From: Fuerstiella sp.
Lineage (GTDB): Bacteria > Planctomycetota > Planctomycetia > Planctomycetales > Planctomycetaceae
DNA: 64,000 bases
Direction of reading: 5' to 3'
Assembly: GCA_029941865.1 (NCBI GenBank)
Contig: JAPYTO010000005.1
Coordinates: forward strand, 1 to 64,000
Of this stretch, positions 27,798 to 36,698 are shown in pieces. Position 1 is the stretch's first letter, and each line of letters opens with the position of its first letter. The position numbers and the translations under genes are program-made. A model generated the notes under the pieces. The model did not search any database. It had not been told where the DNA came from and saw nothing but the letters and a program-made list of their open reading frames with translations.

Positions 27798-28399
27798 CAG
27801 TCTTCCTCCTGATAAACCTGCGACGTGCGAGCAGTTCCGGTGATGCCGCGCAATGCGATTTTTGAGGTGAGTCCTTCTTTGTCGGACACCCTAAATACGA
27901 AATCGTCGGCCATCCCGTCAAAACGAAACATGATCGGTCGGGACCAGGTTTTTCGCGCCAGTTCACTGCCGCCGAGTGATCCGAACCGTTCGGGGTCGAG
28001 AGTTTCTGACAGTTCGTCGACGCCGTCGTCGGCTCTCAAACGCATGTCGTCAGACAGCACATCCAACAGACGCACATATTCTTCAGTTGTTGTACTTCTG
28101 CTGCCGGAATCGTCGAGATTCAATTCGCTTTCGGACGGAAGAACGACCATGGCCGGACCGTTGAGTTCATACCGAAACTCGTAGTCAATGCCTGTGTCGA
28201 CCGCAAACTGCCTGGTCTGTCCCAAAGTCTCACGCACTCGGTCGGCCGCTTCAAAGACGGTACTCTCACGAATCATCGACATCAGTTGCGGTGCTGCCAT
28301 GGCTGAGATCATGGCCAGAATCGCAAGCACGATCATCAATTCCATCAGCGAAAAGCCACCTGGGTGGCGTGTCTGATGGGAATGATGGAATCGTTTCAT
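27797..28399 (-). CDS. gspH: type II secretion minor pseudopilin GspH-like
   Basis: The 200-residue protein has a prepilin signal at about 12-36 (P-G-G before FSLMELMIVLAILAMISAMA), with Glu at +5. The mature part has the GspH-like beta-sandwich pattern (RVRETLGQTRQFAVDTG, then ELNGPAMVVLPSESE). It follows the major pseudopilin gene after 164 bp that hold a hairpin and a repeat, so expression relative to gspG may be set by that gap. Confidence 0.78.
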   Translation of the reverse strand: MKRFHHSHQTRHPGGFSLMELMIVLAILAMISAMAAPQLMSMIRESTVFEAADRVRETLGQTRQFAVDTGIDYEFRYELNGPAMVVLPSESELNLDDSGSRSTTTEEYVRLLDVLSDDMRLRADDGVDELSETLDPERFGSLGGSELARKTWSRPIMFRFDGMADDFVFRVSDKEGLTSKIALRGITGTARTSQVYQEED

Positions 28400-28418
28400 G
28401 GCCGTTACGGTTCATTTG

Positions 28419-28453
28419 AAGAGTCCCGGTCTCTGCGAGAGATCGGGACTCTT
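28419..28453 (-). promoter_or_regulatory. long perfect hairpin between gspG and gspH
   Basis: A 16-bp stem (28419-28434 with 28438-28453; one G-U, loop GCG) begins AAGAGTCCCG. No T-run follows on either strand, so it is not a classic terminator. In the gspG mRNA it lies past the stop codon and may protect the 3' end or reduce read-through into gspH. Confidence 0.6.
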
Positions 28454-28490
28454 ATTTGTTCGGCAAGACAGTGTTTGAATGACCGGTTGG

Positions 28491-28540
28491 GTGCCAGTGT
28501 TTTCGTCAGCCATAAAGCACTGGCGGAGCCAGTGGCACAG
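28491..28540. repeat. CCACTGGC palindrome family A, copy 2
   Basis: GTGCCAGTGTTTTCGTCAGC, then a spacer, then GCACTGGCGGAGCCAGTGGC (28517-28536). It has the same two-hairpin arrangement as copy 3, and lies just past gspG. Confidence 0.8.
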
Positions 28541-28563
28541 ATCAATCCTCGGCTGACGCTGCA

Positions 28564-29025
28564 CTACTCTATGTCACGTCGCAGGTTGCTGACGTCGTCA
28601 GTTGAATGACTTCCGTTGCCGTCTTCACCGTCCGGACCAAACGACCAGATCTTTGGTTTCAGGTCGCCGGAATCGTAGGAAACCTGAAACTCGTGGTTCC
28701 ATGCGTCCATTGGAAGTTCTTCCAGCAGCGGCTGCTGTTGCTGCCCAAGACTGTCTTCCCATTGCTCAGTCAACGCCTGAATGTCCGCCGATCCGCCTTG
28801 TATGTCAAAGACACCGTTGTTCTTGACAGCCTTCCGCTTGAACGCATCTTCGATCGTCTTAATTGTCGTCCGAGTGGTCATGATGTTGGCGTCCTGCTGG
28901 CTGCTGAGCAGATTGGGCGCCACCATAGCCGCGATGGCGACAATAATGGCCAGTACGATCAACAGCTCAAGCAGCGTAAAACCGGAGCGACGACTGGATG
29001 GTTGGCGTCGTTTCATTGTCTTCAT
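28564..29025 (-). CDS. gspG: type II secretion major pseudopilin GspG
   Basis: The 153-residue protein is the major pseudopilin. The prepilin signal is R-R-S-G followed by FTLLELLIVLAIIVAIAAMV, with Glu at +5, and the domain keeps the GspG pattern: NLLSSQQDANIMTTRTTIK helix, then MDAWNHEFQVSYDSGD and KIWSFGPDGEDG near the end, a Ca2+-loop-like region. The ribosome site AAAGGACAACAG is strong. A GGGCC hairpin lies upstream at about 29050-29064. Sub-unit repeats of this protein extend the piston-like pseudopilus. Confidence 0.9.
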   Translation of the reverse strand: MKTMKRRQPSSRRSGFTLLELLIVLAIIVAIAAMVAPNLLSSQQDANIMTTRTTIKTIEDAFKRKAVKNNGVFDIQGGSADIQALTEQWEDSLGQQQQPLLEELPMDAWNHEFQVSYDSGDLKPKIWSFGPDGEDGNGSHSTDDVSNLRRDIE

Positions 29026-29408
29026 TTTCTGTTGTCCTTTTCAATTAGGCCGGGCCTTCCGGGCCCTTTGGTCGTGAGTGTGGGAATTGTGGTTTTGGAT
29101 TTGCCTTTGAGCCGTGACGAAGAACGGTCGTAGCCGATGTCGTGAGACTTCCGACGGACCCTCAAAACGCACCGAATTCTCACGAATCCAGCTACATGTC
29201 ATGAGTCTCGTCAGCGATAAATTGAATTGTTGTGTGCCACTGGCTTCGCCAGTGTTTTCATGAGCCTCCAAGCACTGGCACAGCCAGTGGCACACATCAA
29301 ATTCTTCGTTCAAACGAGTACTCCTATTAACCCCTGATGACAGGTATCCTGTTCGAACAAAACTGTAACTTATTGTATCCGTAGGAATTTCCTGCTGGAT
29401 CTGAATGT
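29026..29408. other. intergenic region between gspF and gspG
   Basis: It holds a GGGCC-TTCCG-GGCCC hairpin near 29050-29064, the gspG ribosome site, the family A repeat at 29231-29296 and about 110 bases with no detectable feature past it. A separate promoter for gspG is plausible. Confidence 0.55.
29231..29296. repeat. CCACTGGC palindrome family A, copy 3
   Basis: TGTGTGCCACTGGCTTCGCC starts a hairpin and AAGCACTGGCACAGCCAGTGG forms the second. The inner block AGTGTTTTC-TNAGCC is shared with copy 2. Confidence 0.85.
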
Positions 29409-30620
29409 TCAGCGAACGCTGGACATGTTCAGAATCGGCAGCAACAGAGCCGCGATCACGAAGGTCACAACGGCCGCCATGATTAATAACAGGAAGGGTT
29501 CCAGCAGTCGCACGATTACGTCGATCTTGCGGCTGGTGTATTTTTCCAGATTGTCGGCAATGCCGATCAATACGTTTTCCAGGTTGTTCGCTTCTTCTCC
29601 AATAGAAATCATTTCCACGATTTCGTTTGAAAACTGCCCGCTGGCACGCAGCGGAATGGCAAGTGATTTACCGCCGGAAACGCTGTCCGCAGCGTTTCCA
29701 ATCGCTTCGCTCAGCACTACGTTACCGCTGGCGTCCTTGGCAATCCGCAACGACTGCAGAATCGGCACGCCGTTACCCAGCAAAGTCCCCAGCATGCGAC
29801 AGAAACGAGCGACGGCAAGATTCCGAACGATGGGTCCCAGCCCCGGGGCTTTCAGCTTCCACTGATCGATTTTGTCCTGAGCCTCTTTTGATTCTGAGAC
29901 GTAGTAGAACAAGCCGGCAACCCCGCCGACCAAAGCCGGCAGGATGACGTACCACCATTTCTGCAGGCTCTCACTGAACGACATCAAGGTCGTCGTGGCC
30001 CACGGCAGTTTCCCCTGCTCCTCCATGCGACCGAAAATCTGGGCGAACTCGGGTACGAACCAGACCAGCAGCACCGTGATGATGATGGAACCGACGCCCA
30101 TCAAAAACAGCGGGTACACCATGGCTCCGGTGACCTTGCCTTTTAGCTCTTCCTGATGGTCATTGAAGGCGGCGACTCGGGCCAGCACATCTTCCAGAAA
30201 ACCACCCTCTTCACCCGCCCTGACCATGCTGGCCGTGAGGCTGTTGAACGCCTTGGGGTGCCGCCGCATGGCTTCGTTCAGTCGAGTACCGTCGGCTACC
30301 TGCTCACGGATATCCTGCACGACAAACCGCAATGCTGCATGCGACGTCTGATCTTCCAGTAACTGCAACGATCGCAGCAGTGGAACACCGGAACGCAGCA
30401 GGTCGGACAGCTGGTTATAGAACGTCGTCAGATATCGTCCGGGGACGCGTCGTGATCCGGTGACAACCTGTCGTCGTGTCGCTTCGGACATTCCGACTTT
30501 GATTGGAAACAGACTCTGCGTCTGCAGAGCCACCAGCGCATCTTTTTCGCTGCCGGCAGTTAACGTTCCCGTTACCTGCTTTCCGGAGAGTTCTCTGGCG
30601 GTGTAATCGAAATCCGGCAT
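29409..30620 (-). CDS. gspF: type II secretion inner-membrane protein GspF
   Basis: The 403-residue platform protein has two GspF domains, each with helices, and membrane segments at about 170-192 (YPLFLMGVGSIIITVLLVWF), 222-240 and 370-395 (LLIMAAVVTFVIAALLLPIL). The N-terminal MPDFDYTARELSGKQVTG is typical of the family, as are LSDLLRSGVPLLRSLQLLEDQ and the paired FCRMLGTLLGNGVPILQSL. GspF couples GspE ATP hydrolysis to pseudopilus assembly. It lies downstream of gspE after about 150 bases. Confidence 0.92.
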   Translation of the reverse strand: MPDFDYTARELSGKQVTGTLTAGSEKDALVALQTQSLFPIKVGMSEATRRQVVTGSRRVPGRYLTTFYNQLSDLLRSGVPLLRSLQLLEDQTSHAALRFVVQDIREQVADGTRLNEAMRRHPKAFNSLTASMVRAGEEGGFLEDVLARVAAFNDHQEELKGKVTGAMVYPLFLMGVGSIIITVLLVWFVPEFAQIFGRMEEQGKLPWATTTLMSFSESLQKWWYVILPALVGGVAGLFYYVSESKEAQDKIDQWKLKAPGLGPIVRNLAVARFCRMLGTLLGNGVPILQSLRIAKDASGNVVLSEAIGNAADSVSGGKSLAIPLRASGQFSNEIVEMISIGEEANNLENVLIGIADNLEKYTSRKIDVIVRLLEPFLLLIMAAVVTFVIAALLLPILNMSSVR

Positions 30621-30772
30621 TGTTATTCTTGACCAAACCGACAGTTTCCTGCAGGACTGGTTTTCGACGGCTTAAAGGTTTCAATAGACGCTTATACAGC
30701 GACCAACGGGAGCGGCCAAACACCTTCCGAGCGTTAGCTCGCATCGGCTCGCGGGCCGTCCCGCGTCCCGCA

Positions 30773-32458
30773 TCAGGCGATAATATCCCCGCGAGTAATT
30801 CTGACCACTTCTTCCACGCTGGTTCCGCCTTCCATGACTCGTTCCCAGCCGCTGTCTCGCAGCGTTGCCATGCCATGTGCGATCGCGTATTTTCGGATCT
30901 TGTTCGCACTCTCGTTTTCAGCGCACATCTCCTTAAGCACTGGATCTATGGTCAGCAGCTCAAAAACACCGGTTCGACCTGCGTAGCCCGAGTCGCTGCA
31001 TTCCCGGCATCCGACCGGTTCGTAGATGAATTCCGGACGTTCTTCGGGAAAGTCTGCCGGCAGATCCAGTGAATCGGTCGCGACCTTACGTTTGCAGTCC
31101 GAACAAAGGCGACGGACCAGACGCTGAGCCAGAACGCCCTCTACGGTGCTGGCCACCAGGTACGGTTCGACACCCATGTCCACCAGTCGCGTAAAAGCGC
31201 TGGGAGCATCGTTGGTGTGCAGTGTACTGAAGACAACGTGCCCCGTCAGCGATGCCTGGATGGCTGCCTGACCGGTTTCGCCATCGCGAATTTCTCCAAT
31301 CAGCACAACGTCCGGGTCGTGCCGCAGGATACTGCGAAGTCCGGCGGCGAAGGTCAGTCCGATCTTGCTGTGAACCTGAATCTGACTGATCCCGTCCATC
31401 TGATATTCCACCGGATCTTCGACAGTGATGATCTTTGTATGCGGGTTCTTGATTTCATTCAAGGCGCTGTACAGCGTTGTGGATTTACCGCTACCGGTGG
31501 GACCTGTCACCAGGATGATTCCATGCGGCAGAGCAATGAGCTCCCGAAAGCGTTTGATGATTGTCGGCGGCATGCCGACATTCTTCAGGTCAAAGGTCAT
31601 CTTGTCCTTGTCCAGCAGACGCATGACCACGCCTTCGCCGTGTGTCATGGGAATGATGGACACACGTACGTCGACTTCCCGACCGGACACCCGCAGCTTG
31701 ATACGACCGTCCTGCGGCAGTCGCTTTTCTGCAATGTTCAGATGTGACATGATTTTCAGTCGAGTCACGATGGCCGAATAGAAATGGTTAATTTCGATCG
31801 GCACAGACTGAATTCGCAGCATTCCGTCGATGCGGTAACGAACTCGCAGGGCATGTTCCTGAGGTTCGATGTGAACGTCACTGGCCTGCATTTTGACGGC
31901 TTCGATCAGCAGTTCGTTCACCAGTCGGATGACAGACGGTGCCTGAGCTCCTTCGGCCAGTTCGCCGTAGTCCTCCTCAATGTCTTCAAGAAGTTCAATG
32001 TCTTCTTCGCTGCGTTGGCGAACCAGTTCGTTGATCGTGTCGCCGCCAACACCCAGCAGCTCGCGAATACGGTTGCCCAGTTCATTGCGTCGAGTCAGAA
32101 CAGGTTCCAGACGCAGACCGCTGACAGTCCCGAGCTCATCGATTCCCTCCAGATTGAGCGGGTCATCTGTGGCGACGACAACGTGTCCATTCTGGCGGTA
32201 GAGTGGCAGTAATGAGTGGCGATAAATCGCCGATGTCGGGAACTGGTTGAGCAGTTCAATATCAATTTCGACGTCATTGAGATCGACGTACTCCATCCCG
32301 AATTCATCGGCCAGCAATCGCAGCACGGCGTCTTCGGTCACCAACCCCATTTTGATCAAAGTCTGATCAATGCGATCGTCGTCCTGTTCACTCTTCGCCA
32401 GCCCCAGCTGTTCCGAAGTGATCAGACCTTCATCAACAAATAATTGTCCGAGTTCCAT
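30773..32458 (-). CDS. gspE: type II secretion assembly ATPase GspE
   Basis: The 561-residue hexameric ATPase powers pseudopilus assembly. An N-terminal N1E-like domain (about 1-150) precedes the NTPase core. Visible motifs are Walker [10 protein letters not shown] at 319-327, the Asp box and Walker B ([17 protein letters not shown]), and His box [13 protein letters not shown] four-cysteine zinc motif is present near 455-500 (LCSDCKRK and [11 protein letters not shown]), as in GspE of Gram-negative type II systems. The start is ATG at 32458 with a poor ribosome site. The GspD-like gene lies upstream after 130 bp. Confidence 0.93.
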   Translation of the reverse strand: MELGQLFVDEGLITSEQLGLAKSEQDDDRIDQTLIKMGLVTEDAVLRLLADEFGMEYVDLNDVEIDIELLNQFPTSAIYRHSLLPLYRQNGHVVVATDDPLNLEGIDELGTVSGLRLEPVLTRRNELGNRIRELLGVGGDTINELVRQRSEEDIELLEDIEEDYGELAEGAQAPSVIRLVNELLIEAVKMQASDVHIEPQEHALRVRYRIDGMLRIQSVPIEINHFYSAIVTRLKIMSHLNIAEKRLPQDGRIKLRVSGREVDVRVSIIPMTHGEGVVMRLLDKDKMTFDLKNVGMPPTIIKRFRELIALPHGIILVTGPTGSGKSTTLYSALNEIKNPHTKIITVEDPVEYQMDGISQIQVHSKIGLTFAAGLRSILRHDPDVVLIGEIRDGETGQAAIQASLTGHVVFSTLHTNDAPSAFTRLVDMGVEPYLVASTVEGVLAQRLVRRLCSDCKRKVATDSLDLPADFPEERPEFIYEPVGCRECSDSGYAGRTGVFELLTIDPVLKEMCAENESANKIRKYAIAHGMATLRDSGWERVMEGGTSVEEVVRITRGDIIA

Positions 32459-32588
32459 AGTTTTGACTTAAGTTTGCAGTTTCATGCACACGCGTCTGTC
32501 GTTCCCGGCGGTATTTTCACGTACCCGCCAGGGCAGTTTCTGTCAGCGGGACCGAAGCCAACGCCGATAGAGTGGAGACATGCCGATG

Positions 32589-35500
32589 CTATCGGCCGCC
32601 TGGACGGCCACCACCAGCACCACCAGCACCGCGTCCGCCGCCTGGCGTCCCACCACCGCCAAATCCTCCTCGACCGCCTGACGCTCCACCACCGCCAAAT
32701 CCTCCTCGACCGCCACCCGTTCCGCCACCACGTCCGCCGCCTGCACCGCCGCCTGCACCGCGAATCCGTTCCTGAATCGCTCTGTTGATGGCATCCTGCT
32801 GCGGATTGCTGCCGGGACGCGACTGGCCGCCGGAGGCTCCGGAACCGCTCGCTCCGGAACCACTCGCTCCGGACGACGTTCTGGTCGACGAAGCACTGAC
32901 CGAAACTCGCGGCAGCAGATTTGTCAGCACCTGCTGAATCAATAACGGATCAGCGTTCTTCAGCTGAATCGGACGAACCATTCTATTCGCGGATTTTGCA
33001 CGGTCATCCAGTCCGCGAACCACAAATTCCACTTCATCAAACAATGCCAGACTGCTGCTGACCAAAAGTGTGCTGGTCTGAGCATCAACGCCCAACGTCA
33101 TACGAACCTTACTCGCGGCGTCGTCCCCTCCTCGTCCACCACCGCCACCAAACACGGCCGCCAGTGGATTCTGTTGCTGCTGACGGTTCTGCCCCTGAGC
33201 CTCAAGGTATGGCTTGAAAACATCTCCCAACAACGAGGCAACATCATTGACATCGGCGTGTTCCACCATGATGGCCCGCGGTTGCATGTCTTTCAGAGAA
33301 TCCGGCACGTCGTTGGAATCAAGAACTCTCAGAAAGGCCAAAGCGTCCTTGACCATCATCTGAGGTCCGGAGATAAACAGTGAGTTGGTCCGGAGATCCG
33401 GAATGATTTTCATCGTAGACGAGCTGACCCCCAGACCGCTGAGGCCGGTCATGTCCATCAGACTGCTGCCCATAGAAGAAAAGCTGCTGCCCAGACTCCC
33501 GAGCATGCTGCCGCCGATGGCACTGCTGCTGGATGCCACGGAGCTGCTGGGAAAAAACTGCGACAACATGTCGGCCGCTTCTGTCGCATCTGCAGATTCA
33601 AGGTACACGACCGTCCATTCCGGCTTGAACGGGATCGACTGCTGCAGTTCGTCCAGCAGGTCTTCCAGACGATCCAGCTGCGCTTCGTCTCGCGATGACA
33701 GAATCAGTTCGTCGCCGTATACAATGATGTCCACATCACCAAAGGTGCGGGACTGTCGGTCCTGCCGCCGGCCGCCCGATGAGGCCCGTGGTTCATCGGA
33801 CTGCGTGGGGTATGGTGACCTCACAGGAATAAATCGTTCCGCCGGTTGGGTGGAAAACTCTGATTCACCACGACTGGATGCGGTGGCAGCTGGCCGAGCC
33901 GCCCGCCAACGGCTGTCGGAAATCATGTTACGTGACGACGGAAACGCTCGCTGTGACAGCGGGGCATCGACCGGTTCGTTACCTTGTCGTTGAGCTTCAG
34001 GAGGTGGCTCCGGCTCCTCACCGAATTCTCCCGTGCTGGTCCGCCGACTGCGAATTGGTCCCGGGTTTTCTGGAATGACGATGTTGATCTTCGTCCCTTC
34101 CTGAGCCTCCCATGCCTGCTGCAGAATTTTGATGAAGTCGTCCGGATTGCGGCCCTGCATAGAGAAGCGTCGCACGGTGCCACCATCAGTTCGCTGTCGT
34201 ATGCCAGTGCCATCTTCGCCCAGATCTGCCAGCACCTGCTTGATTTGCGTAATATGTTCAATACTGCCGCGAACAATTAATCGGCGACCGTACAGATCGG
34301 TTTCAATCGTCGGGGCGTCTGCGCCGTCAGCCAGAAACAGAGAACGCAGCGTTGCGGCCGCAGAAAGCGGATCCATCTGGGCCAACGGGATCACAGCCAC
34401 AGAACCGATGCTGCCACCTCCATCCAGTTGACGAATCAAGGAGGCCACTTCCTGATGCTGACGTTCGGTGGCCATGATGTGAATCCGTCCGGTGCGACGG
34501 TCTTCGTTCACAACCTGGACACCGGGGACATTCATCGCCGTCAGTGTTTTTGTGACTTCGCCGGCATCAGCAGACTTCACCTGATAAACCTCAAGATATG
34601 TGCCCTTGCGTCCTCTCGCCAGCGGATCTCCATTCGGAGTTTCATTAACATCCAGCGTTTCAATGATTGTCGCTACCAGTTCATGTTGCTTGGCCGTACC
34701 CGTCACCAGCAGGCTGTTTAACCGCAGATCCGCGGCAACCTGGATTTCCGGTTCTGCCTTTGCAGGTGTTGCAGGAGTCTGACCACGGCTAAACGCCTGA
34801 CTGCGTGCCTGAGCCCGAGATCGTTCTTCCGCACTGACGCTGACGTTGGCCACGTTTTGTCGCATGCCAAACTGAGTCATCACCGCGATTTCCGCTTCCT
34901 CAGCATCCATGTATCGCAGATGGTAGGCCGTAAAAATCAGAGCATCGGGCTTTGACTTGGCCATTGCTGCTGTCAGCAAACCGTGAATCCGACGCAGGTT
35001 GGCTCCGATGTCCGTGACGATCAGAATCTTCGATTCCGTCAAGGCAATCAGACTGCCCATTGGTCCCAGAAGTGCTTCGACTTCCTGAGCAGCACGACCG
35101 GCGTCCAGTTCGTCCACGGCGATGGTGACATTGACCAGTTCGTTGTCGCCCACGACAAGTTCGTCGCCGATCTTCAACAATGCATCGGCATCGACATCGG
35201 GAATCAGGCTGGGCGGAATCCCGTTGTCCCCGTTCAGGACGATCAGGAAATTGTCCTTCTGAACCATGGCATACCCCTTACGCAGCAGGTAACCATTCAT
35301 CACGTCCAGCGCTTGCTTGGACGTATATATGTTGTCGTCGATATGACTGAATGTGCCTGGAGGAACTGTTGTCAGGTCCAGAGTCAGGTCGGATCCGTCG
35401 GCAAACATCTGCAACACCTGATCCCACGGGGCATAGCGAAAGTTGAATGTGAATTCTTCAACCAACTGCCTTTCGCCAGGCACAACGCTGCCACCGAAAC

Positions 35501-36242
35501 TGGCGACGGACTCCTCTCCGGGAGGAGGCTCATTCATGGGGGCCCGCGGTGTGTCACCCTGTGGCGTATTCCCGCCTGCCGCATCGGTTCGTTCAGCGAC
35601 CGCTTCTTCCTGTGGTTTTGGTGCCTGAGACAATTCCTTTTCAAACCGAGACTTTTGATCCGCCGTCAGCACGGAGGTAAATTTCGCCCGCCACTGCTCA
35701 TTGAACGTGTCCCGTTCTTCTTCGGACGCATCAAAGCCCAGTGCACGTGAGGCCGTACGTTGAGCACTGCTGAGTTCGGTGATCTTTTTGACCTGCTCTT
35801 CGCTGAGACCATAATCTTTTGCTAAAGCTTCGTTCGCCAGACCGCGTGGCCCGGCATTCGTGAGATACAACCCTCGAAGTGACTTGCGCTGAGAATCCTG
35901 AAGGATGGTCAGGGCGTTGTCCTGAAAGACGGTTCTGGCCTTGATGATGGCCTGGCCGAACTCTTCGCGGATTTTTGCCTTTTCTTCATCCGTCTCAGCA
36001 GCTTCCAGCTTCTTTCGGTTCTCCTCAAACTGATCGCGAGTCGTCTGTGACGACGCCTGCAGTTCCTGCAGTTTCTTCGACTGTTCTTCAGACAGTCCCA
36101 GTTCCTGGTGAACTTCCTCACGCCGCAGAAGATCCGTTTCTGAACCACCCCGACTACGCTGCGCCGATGCTTCCGAACCGAACGAAAGAACCAGGCCCAG
36201 AATCATCAGGCGGTGGGTTGTTTTGAGATCAAACATAGCCAT
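32589..36242 (-). CDS. GspD-like protein made of secretin N-domains, no visible secretin barrel
   Basis: The 1217-residue protein has a signal peptide (MAMFDLKTTHRLMILGLVLS, cleavage near EASA), then a charged helical LTXXQ/Spy-like region (about 30-210, ELGLSEEQSKKLQELQ and a second repeat), then repeated alpha/beta secretin N-domains: FNFRYAPWDQVLQMFADGS near 275, LRLNSLLVTGTAKQHELV, VYQVKSADAGEVTKTLTAM, LYGRRLIVRGSIEHITQI, LRTNSLFISGPQMMVKDA and STLLVSSSLALFDEVEF. I find no canonical secretin domain motif (VPxLGDIPxxGxLF) and the chain ends in a Gly-rich tail (about 1140-1217) coded by ~39-bp tandem repeats. ATG 36242 has AAGG upstream; the longer frame is not needed. It starts the T2SS operon. 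Confidence 0.85.
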   Translation of the reverse strand: MAMFDLKTTHRLMILGLVLSFGSEASAQRSRGGSETDLLRREEVHQELGLSEEQSKKLQELQASSQTTRDQFEENRKKLEAAETDEEKAKIREEFGQAIIKARTVFQDNALTILQDSQRKSLRGLYLTNAGPRGLANEALAKDYGLSEEQVKKITELSSAQRTASRALGFDASEEERDTFNEQWRAKFTSVLTADQKSRFEKELSQAPKPQEEAVAERTDAAGGNTPQGDTPRAPMNEPPPGEESVASFGGSVVPGERQLVEEFTFNFRYAPWDQVLQMFADGSDLTLDLTTVPPGTFSHIDDNIYTSKQALDVMNGYLLRKGYAMVQKDNFLIVLNGDNGIPPSLIPDVDADALLKIGDELVVGDNELVNVTIAVDELDAGRAAQEVEALLGPMGSLIALTESKILIVTDIGANLRRIHGLLTAAMAKSKPDALIFTAYHLRYMDAEEAEIAVMTQFGMRQNVANVSVSAEERSRAQARSQAFSRGQTPATPAKAEPEIQVAADLRLNSLLVTGTAKQHELVATIIETLDVNETPNGDPLARGRKGTYLEVYQVKSADAGEVTKTLTAMNVPGVQVVNEDRRTGRIHIMATERQHQEVASLIRQLDGGGSIGSVAVIPLAQMDPLSAAATLRSLFLADGADAPTIETDLYGRRLIVRGSIEHITQIKQVLADLGEDGTGIRQRTDGGTVRRFSMQGRNPDDFIKILQQAWEAQEGTKINIVIPENPGPIRSRRTSTGEFGEEPEPPPEAQRQGNEPVDAPLSQRAFPSSRNMISDSRWRAARPAATASSRGESEFSTQPAERFIPVRSPYPTQSDEPRASSGGRRQDRQSRTFGDVDIIVYGDELILSSRDEAQLDRLEDLLDELQQSIPFKPEWTVVYLESADATEAADMLSQFFPSSSVASSSSAIGGSMLGSLGSSFSSMGSSLMDMTGLSGLGVSSSTMKIIPDLRTNSLFISGPQMMVKDALAFLRVLDSNDVPDSLKDMQPRAIMVEHADVNDVASLLGDVFKPYLEAQGQNRQQQQNPLAAVFGGGGGRGGDDAASKVRMTLGVDAQTSTLLVSSSLALFDEVEFVVRGLDDRAKSANRMVRPIQLKNADPLLIQQVLTNLLPRVSVSASSTRTSSGASGSGASGSGASGGQSRPGSNPQQDAINRAIQERIRGAGGGAGGGRGGGTGGGRGGFGGGGASGGRGGFGGGGTPGGGRGAGGAGGGRPGGR

Positions 36243-36698
36243 CAAGTAGACCTTGAGGTTGTGGCAGGCTTGTGAAGTCCAGGAAGAATATCCAACAGGC
36301 GGAACCCCGTGGAAACGCACAAAGAGTCTGTATAGTTTACAGAATCGACCCAGATTCAGAGTATTCTTCGGCAGGAGTAGGGCGATGCAAGCGAATTGGG
36401 CAACCTACGTGGAAGTTGTCGGTTGTGACGGTTGGCGAGTGTGAGAATCTACCATCGCGCGACGGTGTGTAGTTCTCAAAATCCCCTCGTCCCCGTGTTT
36501 GCTGCCGAAATTCTTGCTGTTTTCTCCAGACAGTCCGATACTCCAAAACGTTGCAAGTGTTTACGAACTGCAGCCAGCATTCGCTGAATTGCGAACACAA
36601 GAGGCCGATGTGCCCTTGGCTGCCTCTGGTGTGTTTTACGTAAGTCCATTCAGGTAAATAGCTTATACGTTCCGTATTGGTTTTCTTTGGGCAGCCAC
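36243..36698. other. divergent intergenic region between the GspD-like and EF-hand genes
   Basis: A 456-bp gap that must hold promoters for both genes. It has no repeat or clear operator. AAGG lies upstream of the GspD-like start. A TTATAC box at about 36662-36667 could be a -10 for the EF-hand gene, without a clear -35. Confidence 0.45.

Noticed and set aside
32589-32800. CRISPR-like tandem repeats
   Set aside because: The ~39-bp units are in-frame glycine-rich codons of the GspD-like gene without spacers.
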